A stretch of DNA of 64,000 nucleotides from Streptomyces griseochromogenes (lineage in GTDB: Bacteria > Actinomycetota > Actinomycetes > Streptomycetales > Streptomycetaceae). Positions 45,119 through 54,077 of the stretch are shown piece after piece. Each line of letters opens with the position of its first letter. Position 1 is the stretch's first letter. The translations under genes were made by a program, and so were the position numbers. Where the stretch lies: the NCBI RefSeq assembly GCF_001542625.1, contig NZ_CP016279.1, positions 3,782,001 to 3,846,000 of the forward strand, written 5' to 3'. The notes beneath the pieces are model-generated. The model was not told the DNA's origin and made no database searches. It saw only the letters and a program-made list of their open reading frames with translations.

Positions 45119-47206
45119 ATGGCTGATCGGGGAGCGAGTGCCCCGTCACTCACGGAGGACTGGCCCGCCCACCCGGGCCCGATTCTGGCGCTCAATCGCA
45201 TGGGCAGCTTCGACTGGGACCTGGACGCCGGCCTGTTCGACATGGACGCCCAGGCCCACGAGGTGTTCGACATCCTCCCCGAGGAGTACGACGGCAGGCC
45301 GGAGTCCCTGGCGGTCCGGGTGCCGCCGCCGGAGTCCGCCCGGCTGGACGCGCTGGTGGCCCAGGCCATCAAGGACGGCAGCGAGAACTACGGCGCCTAC
45401 TTCCGCATCCGCTGCCGCGACGGCACCCCGCGCTGGACCCACACCCAGGGCTACATCCGGCGCGACGAGACCGGCCGGCCGCGCCGGGTCGTCGGCATCG
45501 TCCGCGACGCCACCGAGGAACTCGCCGACCGCGAGACGCGCAGTGTGCGGGCCGCCCAGGACCAGGCCTTCCGGCAGCAGACCAACGTCGTCCAGGTCAT
45601 CTCCGCCGCCCTCTCCCACGCCCGCACCGTCCAGGACGTCATCGACATCCTCAAGGACGCCCACGGCGTCCGGCACCTCGGCGCGGCGAGCCTCGTCATG
45701 GGCCTGGTGGAGGCCGGCCGGATCCGGCTCATCGCGGAGGGCCCGGCGGGCAGCTTCGTGCCCGGCACCCGGATCACCCGGATCGACGAGCCCTACCCGA
45801 TGGGCGAGGTCGTACGCACGCTCGCCCCGCGCTTCATCGAGTCCCCGGAGGAGTTCGCCGAGGGCTACCCGATCCTGTGGCCGCACATCACCGGCCTGAA
45901 CATCACCTCCGCCGTCTATCTGCCGCTGATCGCCCAGGCCCGCCCGTTCGGCGCGATGGGACTGCTCTACAACGACCGGCGGGGCTTCTCCAGCGAGGAG
46001 CGCGCCGTCCTGGTCGCGCTCGGCAGCACCATCGCGCAGAGCCTGCAGCGGGCCATGCTCTACGAGCAGGAGAAGGACCTCGCCCAGGGCCTCCAGCAGG
46101 CCATGCTGCCCCGCACCATCCCGAACGTGCGGGGGGCCGACGTCGCCGTCCGCTACCGTGCCGCCGCCGTCGGGGGAGCCCTCGGCCGGGACATCGGCGG
46201 CGACTGGTACGACCTGATCCCGCTGCCCGGTGGCCGGGTCGGCGCGGTCATCGGCGACGTGCAGGGGCACGACACCCATGCGGCGGCCGTGATGGGCCAG
46301 CTGCGGATCGTGCTGCGCGCCTACGCCGCCGAGGGACACACCCCGGCCACCGTGATGGCCCGCGCCTCGGTCTTCCTGCACGAGCTCGACACCGACCGCT
46401 TCGCCACCTGCCTGTACGCGGAAGCCGACCTGTCCACGGGGGTCGTCCAGGTGGTCCGGGCCGGGCACATCGACCCGCTGGTCAGACAGGCCGACGGCAC
46501 CTGCCGCCGGATCCCGGTCGAGGGCGGGCTGCCGCTCGGCCTCTCCGCGGAGTTCGGCCGTCTCGAGTACCCCGTCTGCACGCTCGAACTCGACCCGGGC
46601 CACACCCTGCTGCTGTGCACCGACGGGCTCGTCGAGCAGCCCGGCGCCGACCTCGACGACGGGATGCGGACCCTGACGAGCCTCATCGCCAAGGGCCCGG
46701 ACGAGGTGCGCGACCTCGCCGCCCGGCTGATCGAGGTGGCCGAGGAGCGCAACGGCGACGACGACGTGGCCCTGCTCCTGCTGCGCCGCCGTGTCCCCGA
46801 GGCCCCCCGGGCCGGCGGCCGGCTCCAGCAGCACGTGGGCCCCGGCGACCCGGAGGCCCTCGCCCACGCCCGGCACATGATCCGCGCCGCGGTCCGCTCC
46901 TGGGGCGCCCGGGACCGGGCCGACGAGATCGAGCTGGTCGCCGACGAACTGATCACCAATGCCCTGATGCACACCGAGGGCTCCGCGATCGTCACCCTGC
47001 GGGGCCTGGAAGGCAGCGACCGGCGGCTGCGCGTCGAGGTCGAGGACTGCTCCAGCGCCCTGCCCCGCCGCCGTGACGCGGGCGAGGACGGGGTCTCCGG
47101 ACGCGGACTGCTCCTCGTGGACCGGCTCGCCGACGTGTGGGGTGTGGAGGCGCGGGGCGGCGGCAAGGCCGTGTGGTGCGAGTTCCTGGTGTCCGAGCAC
47201 ACCTGA
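45119..47206 (+). CDS. PAS-GAF-PP2C (SpoIIE/RsbU-like) phosphatase with C-terminal HATPase
   Basis: 695 aa cytoplasmic regulator. Order: PAS domain (~25-135), coiled linker, GAF domain (~160-310, ending SLQRAMLYEQEKDLAQGLQQAMLP), PP2C-type phosphatase (~330-560, with GGDWYDLIPLPGGRVGAVIGDVQGHD and LLLCTDGLVE) and an anti-sigma-type HATPase_c (~575-690, VADELITNALMHTEG and GRGLLLVDRLADVWGV). Such proteins dephosphorylate anti-anti-sigma factors and may also phosphorylate them, controlling sigma-B-like stress or development pathways. The first Asp of the second metal site is present. The signal is unknown. It shares no operon partner. Confidence 0.92.
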   Translation: MADRGASAPSLTEDWPAHPGPILALNRMGSFDWDLDAGLFDMDAQAHEVFDILPEEYDGRPESLAVRVPPPESARLDALVAQAIKDGSENYGAYFRIRCRDGTPRWTHTQGYIRRDETGRPRRVVGIVRDATEELADRETRSVRAAQDQAFRQQTNVVQVISAALSHARTVQDVIDILKDAHGVRHLGAASLVMGLVEAGRIRLIAEGPAGSFVPGTRITRIDEPYPMGEVVRTLAPRFIESPEEFAEGYPILWPHITGLNITSAVYLPLIAQARPFGAMGLLYNDRRGFSSEERAVLVALGSTIAQSLQRAMLYEQEKDLAQGLQQAMLPRTIPNVRGADVAVRYRAAAVGGALGRDIGGDWYDLIPLPGGRVGAVIGDVQGHDTHAAAVMGQLRIVLRAYAAEGHTPATVMARASVFLHELDTDRFATCLYAEADLSTGVVQVVRAGHIDPLVRQADGTCRRIPVEGGLPLGLSAEFGRLEYPVCTLELDPGHTLLLCTDGLVEQPGADLDDGMRTLTSLIAKGPDEVRDLAARLIEVAEERNGDDDVALLLLRRRVPEAPRAGGRLQQHVGPGDPEALAHARHMIRAAVRSWGARDRADEIELVADELITNALMHTEGSAIVTLRGLEGSDRRLRVEVEDCSSALPRRRDAGEDGVSGRGLLLVDRLADVWGVEARGGGKAVWCEFLVSEHT

Positions 47207-47237
47207 CCTCACGGGCCCCGGATGGCACTCTGGACGT

Positions 47238-48101
47238 ATGCCGGAACTGCCCGAGGTGGAAGCCCTCAGGGACTTCCTGACCGAGAACCTGATCGGCCAC
47301 GAGGTCGTACGGGTGCTGCCCGTCGCGATCAGCGTCCTGAAGACGTACGACCCTCCGGTCGGCGCGTTCGAGGGCAGCGAGATCACCGCCGTGCACCGGC
47401 ACGGGAAGTTCCTCGACATCGAGGGGGACTCCGGCCTGCACCTCGTCACCCATCTGGCCCGCGCCGGATGGCTGCAGTGGAAGGACCGTCTCCCGGACGG
47501 CCCCCCGCGCCCGGGGAAGGGGCCTCTCGCCCTGCGCGTGGCCCTGGAGACCGGCGCGGGCTTCGACCTCACCGAGGCCGGCACCCAGAAGAAGCTCGCC
47601 GTGTACGTCGTCCACGACCCGCGGGACGTGCCCGGGGTGGCCCGTCTCGGCCCGGACCCGCTCGCCGCCGGCTTCGACGAGGCGCGCCTCGCCGCCCTGC
47701 TCAAGGACGAGCGGCGCCAGATCAAGGGAGCCCTGCGGGACCAGAGCCTGATCGCGGGGGTGGGCAACGCCTACAGCGACGAGATCCTCCACGCGGCGAA
47801 GATGTCCCCCTTCAAGCTCGCCGCGTCGCTCAGCCCCGAGGAGATGCGGAGCCTCTACGAAGCACTGCGCACCACGCTCTCCGAGGCGGTCGAACGCTCC
47901 CAGGGCCTGGCCGCCGGACGTCTCAAGGCGGAGAAGAAGAGCGGCCTGAGGGTCCACGGCCGCACCGGCGAGCCCTGCCCGGTCTGCGGCGACACCATCC
48001 GCGAGGTCTCGTTCAGCGACTCCTCGCTCCAGTACTGCCCCACCTGCCAGACGGGCGGCAAGCCGCTGGCCGACCGCAGACTGTCCCGGCTGCTGAAGTG
48101 A
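47238..48101 (+). CDS. Fpg/Nei-family DNA glycosylase
   Basis: 287 aa base-excision repair enzyme. ATG 47238 gives MPELPEVE, where Pro2 and Glu3 are the catalytic residues after Met removal. The H2TH region (DQSLIAGVGNAYSDEILHAA) and a complete C-terminal zinc finger (CPVCG ... CPTCQTGG) are present. It removes oxidised bases such as 8-oxoguanine or oxidised pyrimidines. It is distinct from the housekeeping mutM, which usually sits by rnc, so I leave the symbol open. The KLAVYVV and HARAGWLQW-like variants place it among actinobacterial paralogues. Confidence 0.92.
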   Translation: MPELPEVEALRDFLTENLIGHEVVRVLPVAISVLKTYDPPVGAFEGSEITAVHRHGKFLDIEGDSGLHLVTHLARAGWLQWKDRLPDGPPRPGKGPLALRVALETGAGFDLTEAGTQKKLAVYVVHDPRDVPGVARLGPDPLAAGFDEARLAALLKDERRQIKGALRDQSLIAGVGNAYSDEILHAAKMSPFKLAASLSPEEMRSLYEALRTTLSEAVERSQGLAAGRLKAEKKSGLRVHGRTGEPCPVCGDTIREVSFSDSSLQYCPTCQTGGKPLADRRLSRLLK

Positions 48102-48110
48102 GCCCGGCGG

Positions 48111-48764
48111 CTACCGCGGCATCAGCGTCACCAGCCGCTGCCCGTCCGTGGTGCGCACCTCGTAGCGGGCGATCTCGTCCGGATGCATCGTGGAGCCCGC
48201 CATGGTCGTGGTCGTGCCGGGGGCGTGGTCGCCCGCGTTCCAGCCGGAGACGACCTGCTCGGAGCCGTCCTGGCCGATGACGACGAGCCGGCAGGAGTGG
48301 GGTCCGGAGGCATCCTTCACCTCCAGCCGCATCCGGCTGCCGAGGTCCCCGTCCTCCGTCGTGACCTGGGCCCACACCCCCGTCTTCGGGTCGGTCGCGG
48401 CGGTGACCCTGGCGGACGGCGCATCGTGCCCGGCGTAGACCATGACCCCTGGCCCGGCCACCGCCAGCACCACCGAGGCGGCCAGACCGTACAGGAAGCG
48501 ACGGCGCCGGGCCCGGTGCCGGTGGGTGAGCTCGCCGAGGAGCCGGTCCAGCAGCCGGGGACCGGGCTGGGCCATGGGGTGCACGAAGCGCGGCGTGGCC
48601 CGACGGTACAGCATCAACTGCCGTGCCGTGGGGCCGAACTCGGTCACGTGTGCCGCGCACCGAGGGCACTCCATGAGGTGGTCCTCGAAGCGGAAGGCCT
48701 CCGCCTCGTCCAGCACGCCGAGCGCGTACGCGCCGACGTCGCGATGCCTTTCCAGGGACCTCAT
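48111..48764 (-). CDS. Zinc-binding anti-sigma factor (zf-HC2, one transmembrane helix)
   Basis: 217 aa. N-terminal anti-sigma domain with zinc ligands HRDVGAYALGVL ... HLMECPRCAAH (Hx3Cx2C), one transmembrane helix at about residues 92-112, and an extracytoplasmic beta domain (WAQVTTEDGDLGSRMRLEV ... GQRLVTLMPR). It should bind an ECF sigma factor. The only sigma homology nearby is the region-4 remnant at 49582-49788, so its partner is lost or elsewhere. ATG 48764 has GAGGATT upstream. Confidence 0.88.
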   Translation of the reverse strand: MRSLERHRDVGAYALGVLDEAEAFRFEDHLMECPRCAAHVTEFGPTARQLMLYRRATPRFVHPMAQPGPRLLDRLLGELTHRHRARRRRFLYGLAASVVLAVAGPGVMVYAGHDAPSARVTAATDPKTGVWAQVTTEDGDLGSRMRLEVKDASGPHSCRLVVIGQDGSEQVVSGWNAGDHAPGTTTTMAGSTMHPDEIARYEVRTTDGQRLVTLMPR

Positions 48765-48765
48765 G

Positions 48766-48876
48766 CCGAATCCTCGTGCCTATGGGTGTGGGTGGGGTTA
48801 CTCCTTGCTCCCACCCGTACGCAGCCGACCACCGAATCACTCAAGACACACACCGAATCGTGACCAAGAGATTCGG
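48766..48876. promoter_or_regulatory. Four copies of CCGAATC/GATTCGG upstream of anti-sigma gene
   Basis: CCGAATC occurs at 48766-48772, 48832-48838 and 48853-48859, and its complement GATTCGG at 48870-48876, the last two forming a hairpin with a 10-base loop. Four copies in 111 bases of a G+C-rich leader are unlikely by chance and suggest a regulator site or RNA structure. Confidence 0.5.
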
Positions 48877-48915
48877 AGCGGCCCGGCCCGCGGATTGGTC
48901 CGAATTCCCGCCGGT

Positions 48916-49431
48916 TCAGAAAAGGTGGATGGCCAGATGCCCGAGCGGCAGTCCGAGCCGCCAGGCGGGCGTCCACACCTTGGGCCCGTCGTCCTCGCCG
49001 AACACCGCGCCGCCCTGCGGCACCGCGTCCAGGTCGGGCGCGAGCAGCTCGGTCTCCTCCAGCCAGCGCCAGGCTCCGGCCGCCAGGTCCAGGTCCGGCG
49101 ACGGCGCGCCGGAGCCGGCCTGCTCGGCGGTCAGCTCGGCCATGCGCTCGCGCACCCAGTCCTGCCACGGCTGGTCGTACGCCGTCAGCGACAGCCAGTT
49201 CTCCAGCTGCGAGATCACCCGGATACCGGAGAGCTCGCCGTCGGTGTCGGACAGGAAGACGGTCAGCGCCAGCGCGTCCCGGCCGGCCCGGAACTCGAAG
49301 GACGTCGGCGGCATCAGATCGCCGGTGCGCAGCAGCTCGTCGGCGATGTACTCGGCGTACAACCAGGCCATGGGGACGGCCAGTTCACCGCCGCCGGTGC
49401 CGTCCGTGCTCTCGTGCCCTCTGTGCAGCAT
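48916..49431 (-). CDS. Conserved hypothetical protein between anti-sigma gene and sigma remnant
   Basis: 171 aa soluble acidic protein. ATG 49431 has GGAAGG about 10 bases upstream. The sequence reads like a real gene (PMAWLYAEYIADELLRTGDLMPPTSFEF, VISQLENWLSLTAYDQPWQDWVRERM, WTPAWRLGLPLGHLAIHLF). No signal peptide, membrane helix or catalytic motif stands out. I recognise no family. Confidence 0.7.
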   Translation of the reverse strand: MLHRGHESTDGTGGGELAVPMAWLYAEYIADELLRTGDLMPPTSFEFRAGRDALALTVFLSDTDGELSGIRVISQLENWLSLTAYDQPWQDWVRERMAELTAEQAGSGAPSPDLDLAAGAWRWLEETELLAPDLDAVPQGGAVFGEDDGPKVWTPAWRLGLPLGHLAIHLF

Positions 49432-49581
49432 CCCGTCCTGCCTTCCTCCGGTGCGTGCGTGTCGCCCGAACCCCTGGACCCAAGACGGCCGGCCCCGTCC
49501 GGAACACGGATGAGGACAGCTGATTGCCCGAAGGGGGGTCGCAGCAAGGCGCTTTACCGAGGTTTGACCTGGCCTTCGGTT

Positions 49582-49788
49582 TCACCGCAGGTCGGCCGCA
49601 TAACCCGGAAGGGCCCGGCGCAGGGCACGCAGCGCGTAGTACGCGCGGGACTTCACGGTACCGGGTGGAATTCCCAGCGTCTGCGCGGCCTCCGCCACAC
49701 CGGCCCCACGGAAAGACACGAGTATCAGGACGTCACGGTGTTGCGGCGTGAGTGTCTTCACAGCCTCCCGGACATCGAGCATCGCCAC
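49582..49788 (-). pseudogene. ECF sigma factor remnant (region 4 only)
   Basis: 68 codons encode a complete sigma region 4: EAVKTLTPQHRDVLILVSFRGAGVAEAAQTLGIPPGTVKSRAYYALRALRRAL. Region 2 and the linker, about 100 residues, are missing, and the sequence upstream (49789-50007) contains no homologous frame. It therefore cannot bind the -10 element. It lies on the same strand as the anti-sigma gene and was probably its partner before truncation. Confidence 0.78.
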
Positions 49789-50007
49789 GGCCCGCTCGGC
49801 GCAGTGCGCCGCCGGGGGACAGAGGGCGCACGCGGCTGTGCGACGGACGGTCGATCGTGTCGGCGAACGGTAGGAGGGGCGGCCCGCCGCTGCGCAAGCA
49901 CAGGTCCGAATGGGTTAATGAAGGCGTCTGATTTGTTTGCGTGGTAGGCCGTATTCATACCCATATGCCCATCAAGGCGTTGTCGGTAAATACGACGATC
50001 CCGGGGT

Positions 50008-51165
50008 GTGCAGATGATCGGACGAAGGCACCAGGTGGCACTGGCCCTGACCGCGCTCCTTGCCGCGGGCGCCGCCTGCCAGAACCACGAGCGGCACGAG
50101 GCCGCCGCGCCGGGCCGCCCGGCGCCGACCGTCGGCCGCAGCTTCACCCTCGTCGCCTCCGGCGACGTCATGCCGCACAACTCCGTGACCGACCGTGCCG
50201 CCTTCGACGCCGGCGGCACGGGCTACGACTTCCGCCCGATGCTCTCCGGCATCGAACCCCTCGTACGCCACGCCGATCTGGCGCTGTGTCACGTGGAGAC
50301 CGTCCTCGCGGCGGACGGCACCCCCGTCGGCCCGCTGGACGTCGCCTCGCCGCCGCAGATCGCCCAGGGCCTCGCCACGACCGGCTACGACGGCTGCTCC
50401 ACCGCCTCCGAGCACGCCCTGGACGACGGCGCCCCGGGGCTCGGGCGCACCCTGGACGCCATGGACCGGGCCGGCCTCGGGCATGCCGGAACCGCCCGCA
50501 CCGAGGCCGAGGCCCACTCGGTCACGATGCTCCAGGCCGGCCCGGCCAAGGTCGCGCACCTCTCGTACACCTTCAGCACCGGCGACCACCAGCTTCCGGC
50601 CGGACAGCCCTGGTCCGTCAACCTGATCGACGCGGACCGGATGGTCGCCGACGCCCGTGCCGCCCGCCTGTCCGGCGCCGACGTGGTCGTGGTCTCCGTG
50701 CACTGGGGCACCCAGTGGCAGGACGCCCCCGACCGGCTGCAGCTCGAACTCGCCCAGCGCCTCACCGCCGCGCGGACCAACGGCCGCCCGGACATCGACC
50801 TGATCCTCGGCACCCACGCCCATGTCCCGCAGGCGTACGAGAAGGTCAACGGCACCTGGGTGATCTACGGCATGGGAGACCAGATCGCCGGCGAGATGTA
50901 CAACGATAAGGGCGTCAGGGACTCGCGGGGCAACGAGTCCACGATCGGCCGCTTCACCTTCTCGCCGCCCACGGCCCCGGGCGGCCGCTGGCCGGTCACC
51001 AAGGCCGAGTTCGTCCCGCAGACCTACGACGTCGACGCCGGCCGCGTGATCGACCTGAACGACGCGATCGCCCACGGCGCCGACCTGGAGGGCGTGCGCG
51101 ACCGCATCAGGGACGTCGTCCTCAGCCGCGGGGCCGCCGGGGACGGGCTGACGATGGGGGAGTGA
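50008..51165 (+). CDS. CapA-family protein (poly-gamma-glutamate synthesis/export-like)
   Basis: 385 aa metallophosphoesterase-fold protein. Motifs ASGDVMPHNS, LCHVETVL, VSVHWGTQW and LILGTHAHVPQAYE supply the Asp/His metal ligands of the PGA_cap family, for which the precise reaction is uncertain. The N terminus is a signal peptide ending LLAAGAAC, with a probable lipidated Cys. Start is GTG 50008 or ATG 50014. No capB/capC synthase genes are nearby, so a role in poly-glutamate making is not supported. It ends directly against the convergent permease. Confidence 0.85.
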   Translation: MQMIGRRHQVALALTALLAAGAACQNHERHEAAAPGRPAPTVGRSFTLVASGDVMPHNSVTDRAAFDAGGTGYDFRPMLSGIEPLVRHADLALCHVETVLAADGTPVGPLDVASPPQIAQGLATTGYDGCSTASEHALDDGAPGLGRTLDAMDRAGLGHAGTARTEAEAHSVTMLQAGPAKVAHLSYTFSTGDHQLPAGQPWSVNLIDADRMVADARAARLSGADVVVVSVHWGTQWQDAPDRLQLELAQRLTAARTNGRPDIDLILGTHAHVPQAYEKVNGTWVIYGMGDQIAGEMYNDKGVRDSRGNESTIGRFTFSPPTAPGGRWPVTKAEFVPQTYDVDAGRVIDLNDAIAHGADLEGVRDRIRDVVLSRGAAGDGLTMGE

Positions 51166-52590
51166 TCACTCGGCGGGCGGCCGCCCGGCCAGCACCGAGC
51201 GGCGGTAGGAGTAGCCGAAGTAGACCACGCAGCCGACCACGAACCAGACGGCGAACCGCACCCAGGTCTGCCACTGCAGAAACGTGATCAGCCAGATCGA
51301 GAAGACGACACCCAGCGCGGGCACGAACGGCATCCACGGCGTGCGGAAGGTGCGCGGCAGCTCCGGCTGCCGGTACCGCAGCACGATCACCGCCGCGCAC
51401 ACCACCACGAACGCCAGCAGAATGCCGATGTTGGTCAGCTCCGCCGCCTCGCCGATCGGCAGGAACCCGGCGATCAAGGCCGACGCGGCCCCGACGATCC
51501 ACGTCACCCGGGTCGGCACGTGCCGCGTCGGGTGCGTCTTGGCGAACCACCTGGGCAGCAGCCCGTCCCGGCTCATGCTGAACCACACCCGGGTCACGCC
51601 CAGCATGAAGGTGAACATCACCGTGAGGATGCCGATGATCGCGCCCACCGCGATCACATCGGCGAGCCCGTGCAGCCCCACGGCCTTGAACGCCGAGGAG
51701 AAGCCGCTCTCCGGATCGATGTCCTTGTAGTTCTGCATGCCGGTCAGCACCAGGCAGGCCGCCACGTACAGGACCATCGAGATGGCCAGCGAGTAGATGA
51801 TGGCCCTCGGCATGTGCCTCTGCGCGTCCTTGGACTCCTCGGCCGCGGTCGACATGGCGTCGTAGCCGAACACCGCGAAGAACACGGTCGCCGCGCCCGT
51901 GAACGCGCCGCTGATGCCGAACGGGAAGAACGGGTGGTAGTTCGCGGTGTCGATGTGGAACACGCCCACCGCGATCACCAGCAGCACCACCAGCACCTTC
52001 AGCGCCACCACGAACGTCTCGAAGCGCGCCGCGCTGCGGATGCCCAGATTGAGCAGCCAGGCGATGAGCAGACACAGCACGGCCGCGAACAGGTCGACCC
52101 GGTGCCCGTGCCCGGTGCCGGGCGCACCGAGCATCCAGGCGGGCAGGTTCGCGCCCATCTCCTCGACCAGGAAGCCGAAGTAGCCGGAGATGCCGATGGC
52201 GACCACGGCGACGATCGCCGTGTACTCCAGCAGCAGGTCCCAGCCGATGAACCAGCCGGCGAACTCACCGAGCACCGCGTAGCCGTACGTGTACGCCGAC
52301 CCCGCCTTCGGGATCAGCCCGGCGAACTCGGCGTACGACAGCGCCGCGCACGCGCTCGCCAGACCGGCGATCAGGAACGACACCAGCACCGCGGGCCCGG
52401 CCGTGCCGTTGGCCACCGTGCCGGCCAGCGTGAAGATGCCCGCGCCGATGATGCCGCCCACACCGATCGCGGTGAGCTGCCACAGCCCGAGCGACCTGTC
52501 CAGCCGAGGGCCCTCGGCGACTTCGGTCTCCTCGATGTGCTCGATGGGTTTGCGGCGGAGAATTCCTTCACCCGCTCGGAGCCTGGCCAT
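51166..52590 (-). CDS. APC-superfamily amino acid permease (cationic type)
   Basis: 474 aa, about 12-13 membrane helices. The first helix has the substrate-binding glycine motif GVGGIIGAGIF. Other family blocks are GPAVLVSFLIAGLASACAALSYAEFAGLIPKAGSAYTYGYAVLGEFAGWFIGWDLLLEY and FFAVFGYDAMSTAAEESKDAQRHMPRAI, which match the CAT-type branch. ATG 52590 follows GAGGTGAG; the in-frame ATG 52635 lacks a ribosome binding site. Confidence 0.92.
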   Translation of the reverse strand: MARLRAGEGILRRKPIEHIEETEVAEGPRLDRSLGLWQLTAIGVGGIIGAGIFTLAGTVANGTAGPAVLVSFLIAGLASACAALSYAEFAGLIPKAGSAYTYGYAVLGEFAGWFIGWDLLLEYTAIVAVVAIGISGYFGFLVEEMGANLPAWMLGAPGTGHGHRVDLFAAVLCLLIAWLLNLGIRSAARFETFVVALKVLVVLLVIAVGVFHIDTANYHPFFPFGISGAFTGAATVFFAVFGYDAMSTAAEESKDAQRHMPRAIIYSLAISMVLYVAACLVLTGMQNYKDIDPESGFSSAFKAVGLHGLADVIAVGAIIGILTVMFTFMLGVTRVWFSMSRDGLLPRWFAKTHPTRHVPTRVTWIVGAASALIAGFLPIGEAAELTNIGILLAFVVVCAAVIVLRYRQPELPRTFRTPWMPFVPALGVVFSIWLITFLQWQTWVRFAVWFVVGCVVYFGYSYRRSVLAGRPPAE

Positions 52591-53517
52591 ACGCCTCACC
52601 TCATCGCCGACGGCAAACGGCTGACGCCGGATCATGATGGCTCAGGGGAGTCACAGACGGAAGACACCACGCACGGCCCGGGACGCGCGCAGGCCGCGTC
52701 CCACACCAGACGGTGCACCGCTGGGGCCCTTGGCGGAGTGCCGCCGCGAGCGGCCGGAGAGCCGCCTCAGCGCTCGGGGCGCCGGCCTTCGGACGGCTGC
52801 CGACCGACTCCACGGTGGTCGCGTCGGCCGGCATCATCTTCACCGCCGCCCCCGGCGCCCACCTCAAGGCGCTCCTGCCGTCCCAGGGGCTGCTCACCGC
52901 CACCAGCCGGTCCGAGGCCACGACCTGGACCGCCACCGTGTTCGAGCCCCACTCGGCGGCGTCGCCGTCGGCCCGCTCGGACCGCTGACGACGCTGGTCG
53001 CGGACGCCGCCGGGCATCCGCTGTCCGCCTCGCCATCCGGGCGATCGGCACGGACGAGCCCCGCCCCGAGCACCGCCCGCCGTGTTCCGCGCCGGTGACG
53101 TCCTCGGCAGCTGACGGCACCTGCTCACCAGCCCCGACCGGCGCCCGCTGCTCCTGAACGTGCTCGTGGTCGGCGCCCTGATCATGGCCGGCTCACCGCT
53201 GCTCCGAGCTCTCATGCGCCTGGGAGTCTCCGGGCTGGTGCTGATGCTGGTGCTGGTGGCGTTCGAGGCCGGGTTGATCATGTGCGGGGCGTGTTCACCC
53301 TCGGCCACCCTCGGCCACCCTCGGCCACCCTCGGCATCGTCGCCGAGTGTCCGGGCTGACCGCGGCCGATCGGGTGGCCCGTACGCTCGCCGTCCGGTCG
53401 GTCGCCGGCACGGCGGTCACCGTGGCCGTGACCGCTCTGCGGGGTCCGCCGGCCCGCGCACCGCGCTCGACGGGGCCCCGGTGCCGCTGCTCGTGACCCC
53501 GCTGTCGCTGTGGTGCC
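52591..53517. other. 0.9-kb stretch without an intact gene, probably degraded coding DNA
   Basis: Third-position G+C periodicity comes and goes between frames on the plus strand. Fragments such as STVVASAGIIFTAAPGAHLKAL (about 52810) and LVVGALIMAGSPLLRALMRLGVSGLVLMLVLVAF (about 53163-53265) look like pieces of a membrane protein separated by frame changes. No start with ribosome binding site leads into them. I could not name the ancestor. Confidence 0.5.
53296..53335. repeat. Four tandem copies of a 10-base unit
   Basis: CACCCTCGGC repeated exactly four times inside the degraded region. A 10-base period breaks reading frames, in line with decay. Confidence 0.9.
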
Positions 53518-53988
53518 CTACGGAACGACCGTCACCGGCCAGCGTCCCGCCTTCACCAGCCGGACCGCCACCGAGCCGATGATGCGGTGCCCGGCCTGCT
53601 CGGACGCGCCCACCACCACCGCGTCCGCCTTGAGCTCGTCGGCAGCCTTCACCAGGCCGTTGTAGGCGTCACCGCGGAAGGTGTGGAACTCCCAGCGCAC
53701 CTCGAATATCCCCTTGACCCGCTCGGCCGCCTCCCGGATCTGCGCGATCAGGTCCTCGGCGATCTCGTCGGTCGTCTCCGCGACCGGCGCCCCGAGCGCC
53801 GCCCCGGCCGCGAGCAGCGGCTGCACGTACACCACGGCCAGTAGCGCGTGCTGGCGACGGGCCAGACCGCCCGCGTACGCGGCCGCCCGCAACGAGGTGT
53901 CGGAGCCGTCGACCCCGACCACGATGACCTTCGGCCCATCCGTACCGCGCTCGAACTGGTGAGCGTGCTGTTCGTGCTGCTCCGTCAC
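53518..53988 (-). CDS. Universal stress protein
   Basis: 156 aa UspA-domain protein. The N-terminal strand [24 protein letters not shown] and the ATP-binding signature [32 protein letters not shown] (G-2x-G-9x-G/S pattern) are present. A His-rich N terminus precedes the domain. Single domain, monocistronic. The physiological trigger is unknown. Confidence 0.9.
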   Translation of the reverse strand: MTEQHEQHAHQFERGTDGPKVIVVGVDGSDTSLRAAAYAGGLARRQHALLAVVYVQPLLAAGAALGAPVAETTDEIAEDLIAQIREAAERVKGIFEVRWEFHTFRGDAYNGLVKAADELKADAVVVGASEQAGHRIIGSVAVRLVKAGRWPVTVVP

Positions 53989-54077
53989 ATACCGAGGCTA
54001 TCGGAATCGGCGCTTCCCACCGAGGCCCGGGGCCGCTCGACGGGCGAGCGGCCCGCGCCCTTCCTACAGTCGGAACC

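Noticed and set aside
49758..50219. 153-codon minus-strand frame overlapping the CapA gene start
   Set aside because: No motif, and it overlaps the signal peptide of a well-supported plus-strand gene.
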